The translations under genes and the position numbers were made by a program. The notes beneath the pieces were generated by a model. It was not told where the DNA came from. It saw only the letters and a list, made by a program, of their open reading frames with translations, and ran no database searches. From assembly GCA_015486785.1 (NCBI GenBank), contig WFQZ01000260.1:1-9766 (forward strand): DNA of 9,766 bases, written 5' to 3'. Source of the DNA: Thermoflexales bacterium. Lineage in GTDB: Bacteria > Chloroflexota > Anaerolineae > B4-G1 > SLSP01. Below, one piece after another: positions 5,235 to 9,766 of this stretch (within the stretch, counting starts at the first letter, position 1; every line of letters begins with the position of its first letter).

Positions 5235-6419
5235 ATGGTCGGCAAATTGGAAATTACCCCGGTGGAAACAGCAGCAGAACGCCGTGAATTTATCGAGTTC
5301 CAATGGGAAGTGTATCGGGATGACCCTTACTGGGTCCCGCCGCTTCTTTCCGAACGCGAGGAATTCCTCGACCCGCAACGGCATCCTTTTCACCAGCACG
5401 CCAAAGTGCGTTACTTTGTGGCCCGGCGCGACGGCAAGATCGTGGGACGCATCGCCGGCATCGTCAACTACGCCCACAATCAGCACTGGAACGACAAAGT
5501 GGGCTTCTTCGGGCTGTACGAAGTGCTCCAAGATCGGGAAGCCTCGGACGCGCTGTTGGAGACGGTGGAGTCGTTCTTGCGAGACGAGGGCATGGATACG
5601 GCTCGCGGCCCGGCGAGTTTCTCCACCAACGAGGAAGTGGGGTTGCTGGTGGACGGCTGGGATGGCCCGCCGCGTGCTTTGATGACCTACAACCCGCGTT
5701 ACTACGTGGACTACATTGAGGGATACGGCTACACCAAAGCGATGGATTTGCTCGCCTACATGGTGGATTTGCGGAAGCTGCACGGGTTGGCCGATGGATC
5801 GCTGCCCCCGGAACAGGCCCCGGAGATCAACCCCAAAGTGTTCCGTGTGACGCGCAAGGTGCAGGAGCGCATGAATATCACCGTCCGCCCGATGAACATG
5901 CGCGACTTCGACGCTGAAGCGGCGCGATTCAAGGAAATCTACAATGCCGCCTGGGCCAAAAATTGGGGCTTTGTGCCGCTCACCGAGGCGGAGTTAGAGC
6001 ACGAGATCGGTGCGCTCAAGGCATTCATTGATCCTCATACCATCTTCTTCGCCGAGAAGAATGGCCGTCCGGTGGGAGCGATGCTCCCGCTCCCCGACCT
6101 GAACCAGCCGTTGCTCAAGGCCTACCCGCGCCCCGGCGTGCCTGAGTGGTGGACGATAGCGAAGCTCTTGTACTGGTGGAAGATTCGCCGCAGCGTGACG
6201 ATCATCCGCGCTTACGCCGGCGGCGTGATTGAGGAGTATCGCGGGCGGGGCGTGGATGCGGTGTTGTTTATGGAGACACTGCTGGGCAGCCTGCGCCGGG
6301 GGTACAAGTGGGGCGAGATCTCGTGGGTGCTGGAGAACAATACCCCGATGCGGCAGACCGCGATCAACTTCGGCGGCAAGCTCTACCGCACCTATCGGCT
6401 CTACGACAAAAAAGTGTAG
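5235..6419 (+). CDS. Tandem GNAT-fold N-acetyltransferase family protein (YghO-like)
   Basis: 394 residues; ATG at 5235 behind GAGGAGG (5224-5230). The protein appears to contain two GNAT-like halves. The first (about 1-180) has YFVARRDGKIVGRIAGIVN (60-78) as the central strands and a conserved block from GPASFSTNEE to YNPRYY (125-147 and 153-157), but no Q/RxxGxG acetyl-CoA loop that I can see. The second (about 220-394) has FFAEKNGRPVGAM (281-293), the pyrophosphate-binding turn EYRGRGVD (334-341) and a motif-B-like ENNTPMRQ (367-374), so this half should bind acetyl-CoA. The acceptor is unknown. The layout matches a widespread uncharacterised family to which E. coli YghO belongs. The gene is monocistronic, with its own promoter region and terminator, and convergent with alaS. 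Confidence 0.82.
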   Translation: MVGKLEITPVETAAERREFIEFQWEVYRDDPYWVPPLLSEREEFLDPQRHPFHQHAKVRYFVARRDGKIVGRIAGIVNYAHNQHWNDKVGFFGLYEVLQDREASDALLETVESFLRDEGMDTARGPASFSTNEEVGLLVDGWDGPPRALMTYNPRYYVDYIEGYGYTKAMDLLAYMVDLRKLHGLADGSLPPEQAPEINPKVFRVTRKVQERMNITVRPMNMRDFDAEAARFKEIYNAAWAKNWGFVPLTEAELEHEIGALKAFIDPHTIFFAEKNGRPVGAMLPLPDLNQPLLKAYPRPGVPEWWTIAKLLYWWKIRRSVTIIRAYAGGVIEEYRGRGVDAVLFMETLLGSLRRGYKWGEISWVLENNTPMRQTAINFGGKLYRTYRLYDKKV

Positions 6420-6432
6420 CTTGGGGCAAACT

Positions 6433-6463
6433 AAAAAGCCGACCTGAACAGGTCGGCTTTTTT
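6433..6463. terminator. Bidirectional intrinsic terminator between GNAT gene and alaS
   Basis: AGCCGACCTG (6437-6446) pairs exactly with CAGGTCGGCT (6449-6458). TTTTTT follows at 6458-6463 and AAAAA precedes at 6433-6437, so each strand has a U-tract. It lies 13 bases after the GNAT stop and 16 bases beyond the alaS stop, serving both convergent genes. Confidence 0.93.
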
Positions 6464-6479
6464 ATTGGCTCGCCGTTGG

Positions 6480-9206
<2,727 letters not shown>

Positions 9207-9260
9207 AATTCCTCCGTTGAAGTTCCCCTTGGCGGGGTGAGGTGGCTGAAAGATGGGCGG

Positions 9261-9288
9261 ATTGTAATGGAAAGGGGATGCGTGTCAA
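9261..9288 (-). promoter_or_regulatory. Promoter of alaS
   Basis: Read on the - strand: perfect TTGACA (9288-9283), 16 bases, TACAAT (9266-9261). Predicted start is about 9254, giving a 48-base leader. That leader contains one small GC hairpin (CCCC/GGGG, 9225-9228 with 9234-9237). Confidence 0.8.
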
Positions 9289-9299
9289 TGATCCCGCAG

Positions 9300-9327
9300 T
9301 TGACCGTCTCACAAAATCGGCTATGAT
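9300..9327 (+). promoter_or_regulatory. Promoter of tRNA-Val
   Basis: TTGACC (9300-9305), 16 bases, TATGAT (9322-9327). Transcription would begin about 9334, six bases before the mature 5' end of the tRNA. Its -35 is only 11 bases from the alaS -35 on the other strand. Confidence 0.75.
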
Positions 9328-9339
9328 TGCGCCGTGATC

Positions 9340-9416
9340 GGGCGGTTAGCTCAGTTGGTTAGAGCGCCTCCCTTACACGGAGGAGGTCACAGGTTCGAGT
9401 CCTGTACCGCCCACCA
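9340..9416 (+). tRNA. tRNA-Val (anticodon UAC), CCA encoded
   Basis: All four arms fold. Acceptor GGGCGGT (9340-9346) pairs with ACCGCCC (9406-9412). The D-arm GCTC/GAGC encloses AGTTGGTTA. Anticodon stem CCTCC (9367-9371) / GGAGG (9379-9383) holds the loop CTTACAC with anticodon TAC at 9374-9376. T-stem ACAGG (9389-9393) / CCTGT (9401-9405) holds TTCGAGT. A at 9413 is the discriminator base and CCA (9414-9416) is genomically encoded. It should decode GUA and other valine GUN codons by wobble. It is a single-gene unit with its own promoter and terminator. Confidence 0.97.
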
Positions 9417-9450
9417 AAAAGGTCTGACCCGGCACGGTCAGGCCTTTTTT
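9416..9450 (+). terminator. Intrinsic terminator of tRNA-Val
   Basis: AAAAAGGTCTGACC (9416-9429) pairs with GGTCAGGCCTTTTT (9436-9449), with one T-G wobble and a 6-base loop, and the T-run extends to 9450. It begins at the last base of the tRNA CCA. On the other strand it also has a T-run, so it could stop transcripts entering from the right. Confidence 0.92.
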
Positions 9451-9678
9451 GCTATGTGAGTGCGCACTGCAAGAGGCACGGAAGCAGAGCAGAGGGAAAG
9501 AGGGGTGCCTTTCAAGAGGTGTTGGCGTGGGTTGTGATGCGTGCCCAACATTGTGTGTGGCGGACAACGGCCACCGCCGCGCGGAGAGTCACGTTCGTCG
9601 CCGCTGCCGCTAATACCTTCCGTTAGGAGCAGCCATCGCGGGCGCGAGGCACGCAATAAGTCAACCAAGGAGAGGTTT
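9451..9678. other. Intergenic stretch with no supported gene
   Basis: About 228 bases between the tRNA terminator and the last ORF. I see a 10-bp palindrome AGTGCGCACT at 9459-9468 and a weak -10-like TAATAC at 9611-9616 without a matching -35. Reading frames on the - strand here have unconvincing composition and run into the tRNA. It presumably contains the promoter and leader of the gene starting at 9679. Confidence 0.5.
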
Positions 9679-9766
9679 ATGTCCAGATTTATTCTGACCG
9701 GTGTTATGTTGCTGGCGTTGACGATAGGAGGAAGCATCGTTGGGGTCATCTTGTCCCATCTACTGG
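9679..9766 (+). CDS. Start of a membrane or exported protein, 3'-truncated by window
   Basis: ATG at 9679 follows a strong AAGGAGAGG (9667-9675). The 29 visible codons begin MSRFILTGVMLLALTIGG and stay hydrophobic, with one Arg near the start, as for an uncleaved membrane anchor or the first transmembrane helix. I see no cleavage site in what is visible and cannot name the family. The frame is open to the window edge. Confidence 0.6.
   Translation, partial: MSRFILTGVMLLALTIGGSIVGVILSHLL

Noticed and set aside
9207..9254. Possible T-box or other amino-acid-responsive leader for alaS
   Set aside because: The leader from the predicted start is only about 48 bases, with one small CCCC/GGGG hairpin and no T-box-like bulge or antiterminator, much too short for that riboswitch class.
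9373..9567. 64-residue minus-strand reading frame ending in VGGTGLEPVTSSV
   Set aside because: The GTGLEPVTSSV ending is the well-known artefact of translating a tRNA T-arm region in antisense; it overlaps the tRNA-Val gene and its terminator and has no ribosome site that I can see.
9438..9749. 103-codon minus-strand frame across the right-hand intergenic region
   Set aside because: It covers the tRNA terminator, runs antisense to the well-supported start at 9679, has no ribosome site I can see and resembles no family.

Overview
The window reads as an ordinary, densely packed chromosomal segment of a moderately GC-rich bacterium. The small AcnX-type dehydratase subunit, the sensor-kinase-like protein with an all-helical N-terminal sensor, the form of AlaRS and the doubled GNAT protein together fit a Chloroflexota (Anaerolineae/Ardenticatenia-like) genome. 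That assignment comes from recognising families, not from a search, and is moderate at best. There is no insertion sequence, phage gene, CRISPR array, toxin-antitoxin pair or recognisable defence cassette. I did not find a clearly new multi-gene system; the unusual items are single-gene or regulatory.

Layout, left to right. (1) Positions 1-825, + strand: the 3' end of an aconitase-X small (swivel-domain) subunit, followed one base later by an unrecognised 143-residue single-pass membrane protein. That gene carries a His/Arg heptad repeat whose DNA folds into a 15-bp hairpin. (2) Positions about 718-994: inverted repeats, a strong Shine-Dalgarno with no obvious gene to serve, and two near-identical extended -10 elements, upstream of a two-gene + strand operon. 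(3) Positions 995-2965: a histidine-kinase-like protein whose phosphoacceptor His is intact but whose ATP-binding boxes look destroyed, then a DegV/FakB-type fatty-acid-binding protein 9 bases downstream. (4) Positions 2962-5068, - strand: a PlsC-type acyltransferase followed by a UMF1/Atg22-like MFS transporter. The transporter converges on degV so tightly that the two stop codons share CTAG, and the degV terminator lies inside the transporter's coding sequence. (5) Positions 5100-6463, + strand: a monocistronic tandem-GNAT protein with its own promoter region, leader hairpin and a bidirectional terminator. (6) Positions 6480-9288, - strand: alaS, complete, with a good sigma-70-type promoter. 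(7) Positions 9300-9450, + strand: a tRNA-Val(UAC) gene divergent from alaS, with its own promoter, encoded CCA and intrinsic terminator. (8) Positions 9451-9766: about 230 bases without a supported gene, then the first 29 codons of a membrane or exported protein cut by the window edge.

Functional themes: lipid handling (a fatty-acid-binding DegV protein and a lysophosphatidate-type acyltransferase facing each other), possibly isoprenoid or hydroxyproline metabolism (AcnX), and translation (AlaRS, tRNA-Val). Transcription units are short, and most boundaries are marked by legible promoters and terminators.
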